64,000 nt of DNA from Sipunculus nudus (GCA_026874595.1 CM049320.1:11185964-11249963); one strand, 5' to 3'; positions 23,545 through 34,512 are shown, counted from the first letter of the stretch. A program made the numbers and translations. The notes: generated by a model not told the origin, from the sequence alone.

Positions 23545-23785
23545 GTAAGTCAACCTTTAACTTATATTTATTATTTTTCCCAATGGAATAACGTAACTTT
23601 GTGCCTTACCTCGGAAAAATGACAGCTCGACGAGCAGGTAAAAATGTAAAAGTACTTTTAGAAATAGCCCGAACATTCAGATTCCATTCAGGAATGGAGT
23701 CTGAACACCTGTTGGTGAGTTTCCCCTCTTATTGGACCACAACCCCAAAAGGGTGTCACTGGCAAATTAACAGGGGAATCTATGC

Positions 23786-24176
23786 AAATTACCTAAAACA
23801 CCCAAATATGGTGGTTCCCTCATAAATCCCCCAAGGATAGACCCTCCTTAGCCTTCCTAGCATGCCTTGCCCGGCTGTAAAACAAGAGCCGATGGAGGTA
23901 TAATCAATGTCTGGATTTCTTGAGAGTAAGTGCCAATAATTTAAAACATACTGATAATTTAAGTTACAATTTGTTTCTCAACTGAGTCGACACAGCTGTA
24001 TTATTCGTAATATGTAGAGGTTGTTGCATGTCCTCCCGCTGAACGCCAAATATCATAGTCCGAACCGCTTTGGTCAGATCTGACCAAGCTTTAGAGGGTA
24101 AACTCTCCACCTTAGGAGCTGTAACGCAAACAAGAAAGAACAAGTAGAATTGTTTGCGTTACAAGCCTGTAGCTAT
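23786..24176 (+). repeat. Dispersed repeat, copy 2 (partner at 11866-12196)
   Basis: This is colinear with copy 1 but carries extra sequence after 'tggtggttccctcata'. It contains the palindrome GGTCAGATCTGACC and ends in a perfect 13-bp inverted repeat, GTAACGCAAACAA and TTGTTTGCGTTAC, at 24121-24162. Copy 1 retains only a shortened form of the second arm. The 74-codon ORF (23601-23825) partly overlaps the repeat and has no recognisable feature. Confidence 0.75.
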
Positions 24177-24253
24177 TTTAGAAATTGAGTGCACATCTGC
24201 ACATACACGAATAGATGCGAACCTAATAGCTTGCACTGCCACCCAATCGTCTT

Positions 24254-24360
24254 CAGTTAATCAAAAATCGACTTTTTGGATGGCAGGTTTCAGTTAATCA
24301 AAAATGGATGTTTGGGTGGCAGGCTTCACTTAATCAAAATCGACGTTTGGGGTGACAGGC
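24254..24360 (+). repeat. Three tandem ~37-bp units
   Basis: Units starting 'cagttaatcaaaaatcga', 'cagttaatcaaaaatgga' and 'cacttaatcaaaatcgac' begin at 24254, 24291 and 24327 and each end with a 'ggcagg(t/c)tt' or 'gacaggc' block. Confidence 0.85.
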
Positions 24361-24629
24361 AACCCCTATATCTGAAGTAAAGACAACATCTTTCAAATTG
24401 AATATGAAAATAATGGAACCATAAGCGGAGCGGTTTTGGTTCGAATATAGCTTGGCATCATTATATCAGGCTATTTTAGGTCTTTAAATGAACCAGATAG
24501 CTATATAAAGAAACTCCTTAATTTTATATGTATTTATTTGAAGTTTTGGCTTATATACGCATTAAGAAAACACAGTGGGTGTATCAAAACATTAAAACGT
24601 TTTTTTTATATTTTCAGTGATGTACCTAA

Positions 24630-24901
24630 AGGTGTGTTTCCATGTGCGCTTATATGCGTATATGCGTGAACGGGCAGACATATATTCATAGAGTGGATCG
24701 AGCAGGCCTTCCATAAAAAGATGGTGGTGACGTCATTTTTACTCCAAATCCCTCAGTTTACGCAGACTCTATACATGAAAATCGCTCCTGTGGCGATTTC
24801 ACGCATATACCCTGACGGACTCATAAAAACACCCCAGTTACAAAATCGTATGAGCAATTTTTCATGAATATACGCATTTACGCGCACATGGAAACACCCC
24901 T
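24630..24901. mobile_element. PIF/Harbinger-like MITE with TAA target-site duplication
   Basis: The left end AGGTGTGTTTCC, then 'atgtgcgcttatatgcg', is mirrored at the right by 'cgcatttacgcgcacat', then GGAAACACCCCT. The ~40-bp arms match well. TAA flanks the element on both sides (24627-24629 and 24902-24904), the 3-bp TWA duplication typical of PIF/Harbinger. The 272-bp unit encodes nothing and would depend on a transposase elsewhere. Confidence 0.8.
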
Positions 24902-24904
24902 TAA

Positions 24905-25706
24905 GAAGAAATCTGTCTCGTCCGGTTTCCTGTTACTCTTAATGGGTTATCAGGCTGGTAGCCTACATATTTTCAAAATTCTAGAACTTCGTGTTTCATT
25001 TTCCTGAGTAAAAAAAAATTTCAGATCCTGATCTGTAGATACTGATTGTATGCAAAACAACATCATATGTATATTACAGACCTTAACCTGATGTCATATC
25101 CTACAGGTATGAACGACCAGGTTCTTTGAAAAGGTAAACCATACCGGTTTACATACACTCCAAAAGATGAATAAAAATGAGTTATCAAAACAAATCAGTA
25201 TATATTAAATAAAAATTCACTTACAATTCTCTGGAAGGCGCTACATACGTTTAGATACTGACGATCAAATACGAAACACAAAATTGCTAAGTCTTTTATG
25301 TTCACTTGTATATACAAAGCGGAGTCCTCTGTGTTCACTGCTTCTGATCACATCACTATCGCGCACATGTGACAGCGAAATGCCAAGCCGCTAACATCAC
25401 AGTTCACTCGCACTGTGTACACAACACTATCAGTTCACTTGTATATGCACAGGGTCCCAACTATCAACATTTCCTCGCCGGAGTACACGGTCGCCCCCCC
25501 CCCCCCCCCCCCAAAAAAAAAAAAAAACAGTCCACGCAGCACTGACTGATAGACTCACAGCCTTTCCTATATGAACTTAGATCGATGTCTTCCACAGCTG
25601 GTGCACTAGGTAACTGAATATGTCTCCACACAACGATATCCAGTACCTCTAAGGTTTCCGGTTTAAATAATGTCCTCGGCTTGTTACTGGAAGCGTGTTC
25701 ACACCT
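24905..25706. other. No gene seen; C19/A15 homopolymer block
   Basis: Mixed sequence with a C19 run (25494-25512) followed by A15 (25513-25527). 'gttcacttgtatat' occurs twice, near 25300 and 25435. Confidence 0.6.
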
Positions 25707-25714
25707 TATATAAA
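25707..25714 (+). promoter_or_regulatory. Candidate TATA box
   Basis: TATATAAA lies about 30 bp upstream of the start of a GC-richer stretch that ends in a strong splice donor at 25896. The spacing is right for RNA polymerase II initiation near 25737-25745. Function is inferred from position only. Confidence 0.4.
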
Positions 25715-25739
25715 TTGCCGAATTACCAGTCCGCCAGCA

Positions 25740-25896
25740 ATTGCGGAATTCGCTCTGAGCTCCGTTACACAGTTATCAACTTGGCCCTCCTCAGACACTG
25801 ACTATTTACGCTTGTAGACATCATCTCTTAGCTGTCCAGACATGTCCTAAGACTGCAGACAATCGTCAGGATACACCAATCCGGCGCGCTGGCCAG
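25740..25896 (+). other. Candidate untranslated first exon ending CAG|GTAAGT
   Basis: This ~157-bp stretch follows a TATA box and ends GGCCAG with GTAAGTG immediately after, a consensus animal 5' splice site. The only ATG is followed two codons later by a stop (ATG TCC TAA), so it would be 5' untranslated. The next likely exon on the same strand is at about 31217-31322, which holds a good start codon; the 5.3 kb between is filled with repeats and would be intron. The link between the two is inference. Confidence 0.35.
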
Positions 25897-27224
25897 GTAA
25901 GTGTAGCGAATTTCTTCTCAACCCCGGCTTATATGTGCCAACTGACGTCACATGTCCCGACCGTCTTCTGTCAAATCATGACACTTTATTATGCCGACCG
26001 TCAATAAATACATGAATATTAAGATGGACATGCCTCCCAAGATCAAACATGGAGAAAAGCAAACTAAGCATGTGTTCGGTCTTTGATGTCTCCAATAAAC
26101 AACGTTACTATGGAGATTGTCTAGACAGAGACGGCGCCCACGGAATTACACTGTACTGAAATTAACATCAAACAAGGCACCTGTGCTCTCCAACCTAAGC
26201 TCTCACGTTAACATCTAAACATGATACTCCATTTATGAAATTATAAAATTTTATATTTATTCACTTTATAATTATAAAACTCTATATAAATTATATTATA
26301 AAAACTATCAACTGGTTTTACTCCCTACTTGAACATGCAAAAATATAACTAAATCACAGTCCTCTGGTGACACCTGATCCCTTGAAGTGCAACAGAGTTT
26401 ACTGTGCATCCCATCTGCCGATCAATTTTAAAACTAGAGAGTTCAGTCACGTGATGTCCGGGACGTCAGGCCAGATCTTTTAGGGGAGGATAGAGGATTT
26501 AAGAAAAGATGAGGATGAGGGGTTATTGGAGTTGGCACCCCTCTTATACTGTTGAAACTTTTTTTTTTAATATAGGTTGAAATGGCACGATCTGTAGATG
26601 TTTTAAAGTATCCTGTTGCGAAATATGGCTCTGTTTTCGGTATTTATCGCTGATTTTTCTATTTTTTATTTTTCTGAATCTGCCACAGTTGTGGTTTTGT
26701 TAGTGCGCATGGATTTCTTTTATATAAGCCCTGTAGGTGATAGAGGTCTATAATGATTGCCGACTTATCCCTATATCGATATGACAGTCCAGATTTCATT
26801 AGGGATAGATGGGATTGTTTGGGAATGGGTGGGGGGCTTTCTTATGTAGGTTCAATGGGGGCAAACCTTCGACGAGAATAGTTTTCTTGTTTTTTTCATC
26901 TGTCCATTATTCCGCTACATCACAAATACGGCTGAATTCAAACACTGACCATTGCTCAGCCAACATGACGACGAATGAATGATTTCGCCATCTAGACGAA
27001 TAAATATACAAAAATGAATATAGTAAATTAAAACAAAATTAACTTATTTCACAGATATTAAATTGCCTTTCAAGACTCTTATCTTCTGTAAGACATACAC
27101 CTTATCTTGAAGCAAATGATAAAAAAATTACATCGTTTAGAATTGATAATACAGTATTATTATGTCTAAGGGCGTGAATGCAGGTCTGTATTATTACTTT
27201 CTGAGTTTTTTGCCCTTATGGCAA
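25897..27224. other. No gene seen
   Basis: Sequence of mixed composition. GTCACGTGATG and GGACGTCAGG near 26446-26472 are E-box and CRE-like motifs, which may be chance. If the gene model from 25740 holds, this is intron. Confidence 0.5.
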
Positions 27225-27485
27225 TAATTAACAAGAAAAGCACGAAGAGAGGGCAGGCCTCCACCAAGGCCGTTCAGTTCCCCCATATGGCATTGTCAGA
27301 AATGCAGCCTTTTTCCTTTCAAAATCCTTGATCTGGATCATCCCATAATTATATAAATAGTTCCTTGTATCATTGCCAAAATATACTGAATGTTTCATCG
27401 AAATTCGTTAATAATTGTTTTAGTAATGTTGCCGACAGGCTAACGCCGGCAAAAACATAATCCCCGCCCCTCCGCGTAGGTAACA
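27225..27485 (-). mobile_element. Family D repeat, minus-strand copy
   Basis: On the minus strand: GGGGCGGGGATTATG, then 'tttttgccggcgttagcctg', 'cgatgaaacattcag', 'gatgatccagatcaagg', 'ctgacaatgccatatggggg', 'cggccttggtggaggcctg' and 'cttttcttgtt'. I recognise this general form (TTGCCGGCGTT start, GCCTTGGCGGAGGTCTGCG end) as a widespread invertebrate non-autonomous repeat, probably DNA-transposon or Helitron-derived. Another copy lies at 61250-61607. Confidence 0.7.
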
Positions 27486-27994
27486 AGCTTTTAACCTCCG
27501 CCTAACATACGAGCTCAAGTCCCATTCCCCTGGCGGGTATCAATTCCCACTTCAGCTTTTGAGTTCGTCGTAATGCCCTGTTGTATCAGCTTGTTTTTAC
27601 TTTAAAGGGTGCAGATGAAACAGGGGGATATAAAATGGATAATCCGATATCGCCATAACAGACCAATAGCTCAACAAGAGTATCTTTGACAGACCGCGCC
27701 ACGTTTAATCTCTTGCAGCGTGGATGGAGTCAGGCGGTTTCTAGTCTGAAGGTGCTAATTATATGATATAAACACACCGCGTCATCAGGTAAATAAGCCA
27801 GATGAATCTGTTCTCAATTCTCATCTTTTTTTCGGAGAGATGACATACTTCCGCCATACTAAAAAGTTTAGATTCCACTGCATGATTTTAACTTTTTGAT
27901 CCACCTTAGATCTGCGCTCATGGTCCCTGTATACCTTGTGTTATTTACTCTCTAACTAACTTTAACATGCCTACAACAGGTTAAAACAATATAA
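27486..27994. other. No gene seen
   Basis: Mixed sequence without a recognised repeat. Confidence 0.45.
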
Positions 27995-28260
27995 ATTTTC
28001 GCAAGAAAGGGGGGGGGGGGGGGGGGGGTCAATGTAGTCTTCCCCTCTGCCATTCATGCAGAGAATAATATTTATATAGTGGAAATTAAATATAATAATA
28101 GTTAGAATTATAGATTTTGTTTCCATTTTTGAGTTTTCTATGAAATATTATATATCTATTTATTTGGTTTAGAATCACCCTATACAGGAAACATAATTCC
28201 TTATTTTCTTAAACCTTTTCTTAATCGTAATATATTTGAAATGTGTCATGCAGACAACAT

Positions 28261-28306
<46 letters not shown>

Positions 28307-28330
28307 TATATATAATATATATATTACCCT
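27995..28330 (+). mobile_element. Diverged copy of the hAT-like MITE seen at 47335
   Basis: A poly-G run (about 28009-28028) and 'gtcaatgtagtcttcccc' are followed by 'agaattatagattttg', 'ttctatgaaatattat', 'ttcttaaacc' and 'taatatatttgaaatg', then a TA microsatellite. The 47335 copy has these blocks in the same order. The terminal inverted repeats and target duplication have been lost. Confidence 0.55.
28265..28305 (+). repeat. (TA)n microsatellite
   Basis: About twenty TA units inside the decayed MITE, followed by shorter TA-rich blocks to 28325. Confidence 0.95.
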
Positions 28331-29673
28331 GCTACGCCTGTGAGTCCTACGCCTGCAAGCGAGTGATGAGGACACAATGTCAATCTAAGATTAAACGTTT
28401 ATCATACAGGATTGGTGAGACGGATGACGTGTTGTCTGTCTACTATATGTATTGGAAAGGTAAATGAATAAAAATAATACACTCATGGACATATGACCTT
28501 CACACGGGAGACAATCATCTTAAAATAAGAAGTATATATATATATATATATAAATATATTATATGTCAATTAATAATAAAATTTCAATAACGAGTAACGA
28601 GTATATTTATAAAAAAAAATGTTCTTTCGCTTGCAACATTTGTATAAGCGCTTAAAATTGCCGCTATCATTGGCAGACTGTGTGGTAAAAGGTAATTAAT
28701 CTCATGGATATATACGTAAAACGTTCAAGCCTACGCATAGGTAAAGTTAAATTATGGCTTTCAAGATAAATTAGTTTGTATTGCATTAGTTGGTAATTAA
28801 AAAACATATCAAAATAATTAGGTGCGTCTTTAGACGAGTCTTAACAGAAAAGTATAAAAATAGAATGAAGTCCAGATAAGGGTATTGAGGCTCGGCTTGT
28901 TATTTCATGGCCACGGTTATTTTATTTCACGTGATTGTAAGCATCAATATCATGTTGATTTATTTTTCATAAATCAATATAATTACGTTAAGTATAATTT
29001 TTACGTTAATTGAAGGAATATAGATTTTATGTTTGCACTGAATATCTCAGTTGGAATATAACGTTATGTTCACCAAGGTTAAGTCGTGTTAGCACATCCC
29101 GGTTTGAAGAAAGCGTATTACGTGCACGTCAGAGCATCATCTTAAAAGATAATATCTCTAAAACCCTAAGACAACAGGGCATATCAAATTATACATAATT
29201 AAGAATCAGTTATGTCAATATCCGGCTAGTGGGTGGAAATACTGAGGTAAGCAATAAATGAGTTTTTTTCCTATGATTGAGAAATAATCATGTATTGTTT
29301 CATGAATTCTTCTGTGTAATTATAATCGTGACTGGCTGGTTAATATAAGTAATTTGTATTAACTACATCGAAGATTTTGTAAATAAAAATCAATGTTCAT
29401 ACATTTAATTTGTTGGACGACCATTAATTATGAATTTATCAATTCATTCTTGTTTGTTTCTTTTTAACTTTTGTAAAGAAGATAAATTTGCGGTTACTAC
29501 TGCAGATTATTGCATCTTAATATAATGGTAAACGTATGATACATCAATGTTCGCCATTTAGGATTGAAGATTTTTGTAAAACCATGACGGTGTATGATTA
29601 GGTACAGTCTTTATCCTGCTAACAGAACATCAGGGCGAATCCCCGAGGTTTCATAACAATTTCACCGTTTGTC
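28331..29673. other. No gene seen; short (TA)n at 28531
   Basis: AT-rich sequence with a second TA run near 28531-28551. The short ORFs have no recognisable features. Confidence 0.55.
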
Positions 29674-30175
29674 TAAAGCCAAGCGTACACGTTCTGAAAT
29701 TTGGATACGAAATAATACGAAGCGCCATACGGCACGCAATCCGGGCTTTTTGGCTTCCTATCGCAACGTGTATGTTGGAATACCATACGAAGTCTTACGA
29801 TATCGTATCGTATATTTCCGAGCATGTTTGAAATTTTTCGTACCGTAACTATCTTTTCTATCCAAATTTCATAATATATACGTTGGGCTTAAGTGGCTTT
29901 GTCTTTTGCCTTGTCATACCCTTCATTTTATTTCCTGATAGTATAGCTTTAAGCCAATTTTCTGCGATGTATAGAAACAACTGTTTCATGGGCAGCCATG
30001 TTGCTGATCAGTATTTGTTGTTATAATCTGTTATGATCCACTTTTGCAAGAAATTCGTATAATGTACTGGAAAATACGATACGATTTTTGGGTATTTACG
30101 AGACGGGTTTCGATTGGAAATTACGAACTCGAATGGTATCCATATTTCGTAACGTGTACGATAGGCTTAAAGACG
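29674..30175. mobile_element. MITE with three copies of its terminal repeat
   Basis: The left end 'taaagccaagcgtacacgtt', then 'ctgaaatttggatacg', is mirrored once at about 29865-29893 ('tccaaatttcataat', 'atacgttgggctta') and again at about 30137-30172 ('tatccatatttcgtaacg', 'tgtacgataggctta'). The centre holds ATACGA/TCGTAT palindromes such as 'tacgatatcgtatcgta'. The inner unit is about 220 bp and the outer about 500 bp, so either a nested insertion or an internally extended element is likely. The superfamily is not fixed; TA or TTAA targets are both conceivable. Confidence 0.65.
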
Positions 30176-30299
30176 TGCACTGATTAAAATACCAACCTTC
30201 AGCTCGCTCCGCACAAACTTCCTTAACTATGAGGCTATGGCCCATATGATCAAATGAATATAATAATGATAAGCCTGAAGAGGAAGACAGCATCCCCAG

Positions 30300-30890
30300 G
30301 GGGTGCGCTGATTTTTCCGATATCACCCCGATGTCTCTCGATGTCACTAAGAGCTGTACCGATGTTTCCTGGTTTTACCCCGATGAAAAATGTTTTAACA
30401 TGCTACAAATGTCCCGATGCCGTCCTTTTTTTTATCCATATTCCGATGTCATCCCGGTATCACCCCTTAACTTTCGGTGTCAATGCGAGTTGTCCCGATG
30501 TGTCCCGATTTTACCCTGATGAAAAATGTTTTAACATCTAAAAAAAACCCGATGTTTTCTTTATTTATTCCACATTTCGATGTCGTCCGGAAATAACCCC
30601 GATGTCAATGCGAATTGTCCCAAAGTGTCCCTAGTCACCTCGAAAAAACAAATGTTTAAAATTGTTTACAATATCCCGATTATTTCCATATTTGATCCAT
30701 ATTTGCGATATCCCCCCGATGTCAATGTGGGATGTCCCGATCTGTCCCGGTGTTACCCCGATTATAAAATTTTAAACTTGTTAAAATATATCCTTTTGTT
30801 TTTTCTTATTTGATCTGTATTCCGATGTCATTCCGATGTCATCCCGATAACACCCCGATTTTATCCGTTTCCGGTATTATCCAGATCATA
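30300..30890 (+). repeat. Degenerate ~115-137-bp tandem array rich in CCCGATG
   Basis: About four units carry 'ttacc(c/t)cgatgaaaaatg', 'gttttaacat', 'gatgtcaatgcgagttg' and 'tcccgatgtgtcccg'. Their 'ttacccc' landmarks are near 30374, 30510, 30636 and 30752. CCGATGT/CCCGAT occurs more than 20 times. The overlapping 62-95-codon ORFs are products of this repetition. Confidence 0.8.
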
Positions 30891-31243
30891 CTCCGACGTT
30901 ATAAGCCAATATCAGATCGAGCCTCATCGGTTGTGTGTGAGCTTTGTCTAAAAGGCTTAACGTACTGCCACATCGACTGAATAGTCCAAGGATACCATCG
31001 GAGAGGGAGGCCGCTGTCCCATAGGTATATTTAAAATAAAGATCAAATAAACGGAACAGTGATTTGAAAATATAAACGCTCGTCAAATTTACTAGTGATA
31101 CATTGTGCAAGAAACGCTACATACTGATACTATTGTGTTAAATTATAAACATTTCCGTATCTATTAACATTTTGTATAATTCCTCTGTGTCAAACTCAAA
31201 AGTAACCATTTATAGCATGAATATTCTTTAAATCGCCTTCACC

Positions 31244-31322
31244 ATGGGGGTAGAAATCAGGGAAGGAGTTGTCCCCTATGACGACCCCTCCAACGCTTCC
31301 AACTTGGGCGGTTTCCTTATAA
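31244..31322 (+). CDS. Candidate first coding exon
   Basis: The start CACCATGG has a strong Kozak context. It opens 26 codons, beginning MGVEIREGVVPYDD and ending LGGFLI, then a splice donor AA|GTAAGT at 31323, giving a phase-1 junction. Third codon positions are strongly C/G-rich in the middle (GTC CCC TAT GAC GAC CCC TCC AAC), unlike the AT-rich surroundings. Possible acceptors lie upstream at about 31202 or 31216, so this could be exon 2 after the untranslated exon at 25740-25896. I do not recognise the peptide and found no downstream exon in the window. The 71-codon ORF reading through the donor is probably intron translation. Confidence 0.4.
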
Positions 31323-31394
31323 GTAAGTCGCTGTGCTGTTTTTATCCCTTTATACCTCAATTTCATACACTAAACAAAAAAGTGCATTGCAATG

Positions 31395-31655
31395 GAAACA
31401 TGGGAGAACAAGTTGCCCATATTCCCATCATTCAGACATCTTTGGCCGTACATTTGTGAATATTCATTGATGACGCTCCAGAATCCGCAGAAGATGCTGG
31501 ATCAACACCAAAATATAATATATTCTTCCTTAGCCCTTTCCCGAAAAACTCTGAAATTTTTCATGAGATTTCGTTCATGATTGTGTGAGTTATGTTATGA
31601 ACACCCACCCACACCCACATGAACTGGAATGTACTTGTACGTTCCTCGCGGAGAC
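31395..31655 (+). repeat. Family C repeat, copy
   Basis: It contains 'ttgcccatattcccatcatt', 'tacatttgtgaatattcatt', 'caacaccaaaatata', 'ttcccgaaaaactctg' and 'atgattgtgtgagttatg', then a CACCC tail and 'cctcgcggaga'. It starts about 70 bp after the candidate exon at 31244-31322, so it would sit in the intron. Confidence 0.65.
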
Positions 31656-33092
31656 AAAAACACACAGTCGAACGGAGTGATGGTTAACCCTACTAGAACA
31701 GGCAAAAATATAGGAAGCTGGTTTATAGTCCCACGTGACCACTCTCAGCCTCTCTGTCGGGCTCAGGCTTTGTTTTCTACAGGGTTCACAATGATTCTTT
31801 GTTGTAATCCCTATTGTAATAAAGGTCACTATTGTAACAATAATCACGTTATTGGCTGGAAAGTGCCGGAGTTTGCCAACAACTATTAGTATGGTGGCCA
31901 CTAGGGGACCATTTCCTTCCCGTTTGAAGCAATTTGTTAGTTTTAGCGACCGTTTTAGCTGAAAAGCTTAATATAATTTGTGGCAGTAAGGAATGGAGCA
32001 TGGCCAAACCTGTATCTGTTCCAAAATGGGTTTTCTCAGCAGGTTTACATAGCAACTAAAGCATATTTATAGACCACCAAAGTACAGCGAAAAAGGGCTT
32101 TCACTTTAAAATCTGAAACCAGAGATTTGTTCTATAAAACAAAAGGCAGGCAATTTATATAAGGTTACATTGCGGTTAGATTTTAATGATGTCATCCGGC
32201 AGGTTATGACGTCGTCATAATGTGACACAATAACCATAAGGTGAAATTCAAATACGGAAATAGTAAGTCGTGGGAACGAGATAAAAAATATTTTCCCCTC
32301 CATACTGATGGGAATTTTTTTTTCTTATGTCGTTGACGGGCTCCATACAGCAGCTTGAGGAACAAAATATAAAAAAAAGACTTAGGAGTGTTGTAATTTA
32401 TTCGTAACAAGGCTCAGAGATGTTTGTTTTAGATTGATATCGTTTCTTCGATCTCTGCAGGGTCTTCTATCAGACGGGCAGTGATGTAAGACTCGAGTCC
32501 GGACTCGAACCCACTTTCTTAGGGACTCAGACTTTCCTGGACTCAGGATTTTACCTGGACATGAAGGTAGGGTCTCGAGAATCAGGCCGAAAAGGAGTCA
32601 TGCATTTTGAAAACTTTTACATTTTACAAGTAATTATAAATAAATTCATCAAGTGACATCGGCACTTTTACAAAGTACCATGCCGGAGACGGGTAAAGTT
32701 GACATGAATACTACAGTGCCAACGTCCAAAAACATTCAGATCATTAGTGTAATAGATTGAGTAGATAAATTGTTCTCTTTTGAAGTATTTTCGTATAACG
32801 TTTCGACGACGCATTTGGTTTTCCTTTTCGGCACGTCGACGTGTGAGCAGTATTCCACTTAAAATAGACCCCGCAGTAAAATATTAATATCATATTTCAC
32901 GTGATAAAAATTCCTGGCACGGTTGTTGCAAGTCATGGAGCTGATATTTATATAAAGTAAATCGTCCTACTTTACATTGATAACAGGTTTGAAGTAAATT
33001 ACAGAGTCATCACCAGAAGTTACAACATTGGTCACCAGCTCGAGTTCTTATGGTTACAATAAACGTAGATTGTCAGGTTACCAAACTATGAC
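31656..33092. other. No gene seen; degenerate GGACTC repeats at 32490-32585
   Basis: GACTCGAGTCCGGACTCG at 32491, then 'gggactcagac', 'ctggactcagg' and 'gggtctcgag', repeat a GGACTC motif. A 'ctctgcag' acceptor-like site just before 32461 opens a frame of about 60 codons, but it runs through the GGACTC repeats and is not called. Confidence 0.45.
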
Positions 33093-33298
33093 CAGGGGCG
33101 GATCCAGGATTTAGGTAAAGGGGGGGGGGTCCAACCCAGGAGGACTAATGAAATTCCTAAAAGATAGATCATCAGGTCTGGAAAAGGGAGGGCCCAGGCC
33201 GCAAAATTACGTCCAAAACTCCTTAAAAAAGGTTGCTTCGGGTGAAAAAGGGGGGTCCGGACCCCCTGGACCCCCCCCCCCCCCCGGTTCGGCTTCTG
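33093..33298. mobile_element. hAT-like MITE with ATGAC flanks
   Basis: CAGGGGCGGATCCAGG at the left is matched imperfectly at the right by GGTTCGGCTTCTG, whose complement starts CAGAAGCCGAACC. G-run and C-run pairs (33121-33129 and 33271-33285) lie just inside. ATGAC flanks the unit at 33088-33092 and 33299-33303, a 5-bp target duplication. CAGRGGCGGATCC ends with G-runs are common in animal hAT MITEs. The unit is 206 bp and non-coding; three overlapping 67-74-codon ORFs in it are shadows. Confidence 0.65.
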
Positions 33299-33914
33299 AT
33301 GACACACCACAAAGCCTTAACATGGCAATATCCGCCACACTAGTCTTGTATCCAACCTGATTATGGGTCAACTCCAATATTTGATGGACATTTCCACTCA
33401 GGATAAACACTCAATAATGCCCTTGGAATTCATCTAAACAGTGTAAGCATTTCCGTAAGCTTGCGCCATTGCGATCTGGCCTTCGTCCTAAACTAGAAAA
33501 CGGGCCGTGGTGACAACTGGATACAACTTTATATGAAAGGAAGCGAGTGCTACCGCCTTGTCAAGCAGTCCTAAACCGTAATGGAACTTTGCAGATGTAT
33601 AAACTAAGATTATCATTAGAAAACAGAGCATTACAATTATTGGAGGCGGTTACAAAACAAAAATAATACTCCTCTTACGGGCTCCACCAAATGTCAGGCA
33701 TGTAATACTGGATGACTATAAAAGAGAGTGCTTTTAGCAGATGATGTTTCGATGATTATAATGGTAAAACCATCATGTTTGTATCATTAAGCAGATAATC
33801 TACTTGCTTTTTATGTATTCTATATTCCATGCATTTATATAGATAATAAAGTTAAATGTCAATCAAATCAACCTGACCAGTTTCTGGTACATGTGTTCTT
33901 ATTCAGACGGCGTG
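33299..33914. other. No gene seen
   Basis: Mixed sequence without a recognised repeat. Confidence 0.45.
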
Positions 33915-34065
33915 GAGCGTGGTGGCGTAATGGATAGGGTGTAGAACTTGTGACCGCTAGGTTGTTGGTTCGCGTCCCGTTCTGACTATCATCAACCAAA
34001 AGACTCCTAGGCAAAGTCGGTGGTATCAGACTATAAACCCTCGCCTTTACCTTTACGGCGTTTGA
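33915..34065 (+). mobile_element. tRNA-derived SINE-like unit
   Basis: An A-box-like TGGCGTAATGG at 33923-33933 and a B-box GGTTCGCGTCC at 33967-33977 are spaced as in a tRNA gene. The sequence then continues into an unrelated tail ('aaagactcctaggcaaagtc', 'ggtggtatcag'). No acceptor stem closes around the tRNA-like part, so a SINE head is more likely than a tRNA gene. Confidence 0.55.
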
Positions 34066-34179
34066 ACAATACAATGCTTACATTCTATTGGTTGGGTTTG
34101 ATTGACAGTTGTGATTTCGGCCAGATTATTTGCAGTCTTGTTCAATGCATCCACCAAGAAGTATACGTGCATTCCCGTT

Positions 34180-34235
34180 CGTGTGTTTGTGTGTGTGTGT
34201 TGGAGGGTGTGTTTGCGTGTCTGTGTTTGTTCACC
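34180..34235 (+). repeat. GT-rich microsatellite
   Basis: 'gtgtgtttgtgtgtgtgtgt' and following GTGT/GTTT repeats. Confidence 0.85.
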
Positions 34236-34319
34236 CGAAATCACGAACGGAATCTTAGGAAAGTTTCTGAGCATTTCGGAAATGGGCTAAAAAAATGATT
34301 GTATTTTGGTGTAGATCAG

Positions 34320-34512
34320 GACTATGGTACAGATCAAGGATTGTCTTCAAGGAATATTCACAAATGTAAGGTCACTTATGCACCAATGAATCTGGAAATA
34401 TGGACAGATAAGTGAATGCACACACGGGTCGGAGCGCAACCCATAATATGGATCACCCACATGACGGGGGATTGCATTCCTTTTAATGCAGATTTCTAGA
34501 TATTCATGAAAT
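34320..34512 (-). repeat. Family C repeat, 5' half
   Basis: On the minus strand: 'aatctgcattaaaaggaatg', 'caatcccccgtcatg', 'gtgcattcacttatctg', 'tccatatttccagattcatt' and 'tacatttgtgaatattcctt'. TGCATT and AATGCA form the same 5' hairpin as the copy at 18495. It stops at the position where copy 1 (17330) begins to be complete. Confidence 0.7.

Noticed and set aside
32460-32660. About 60-codon open frame after an acceptor-like CTGCAG
   Set aside because: It runs through degenerate GGACTC repeats, which explain the open frame.
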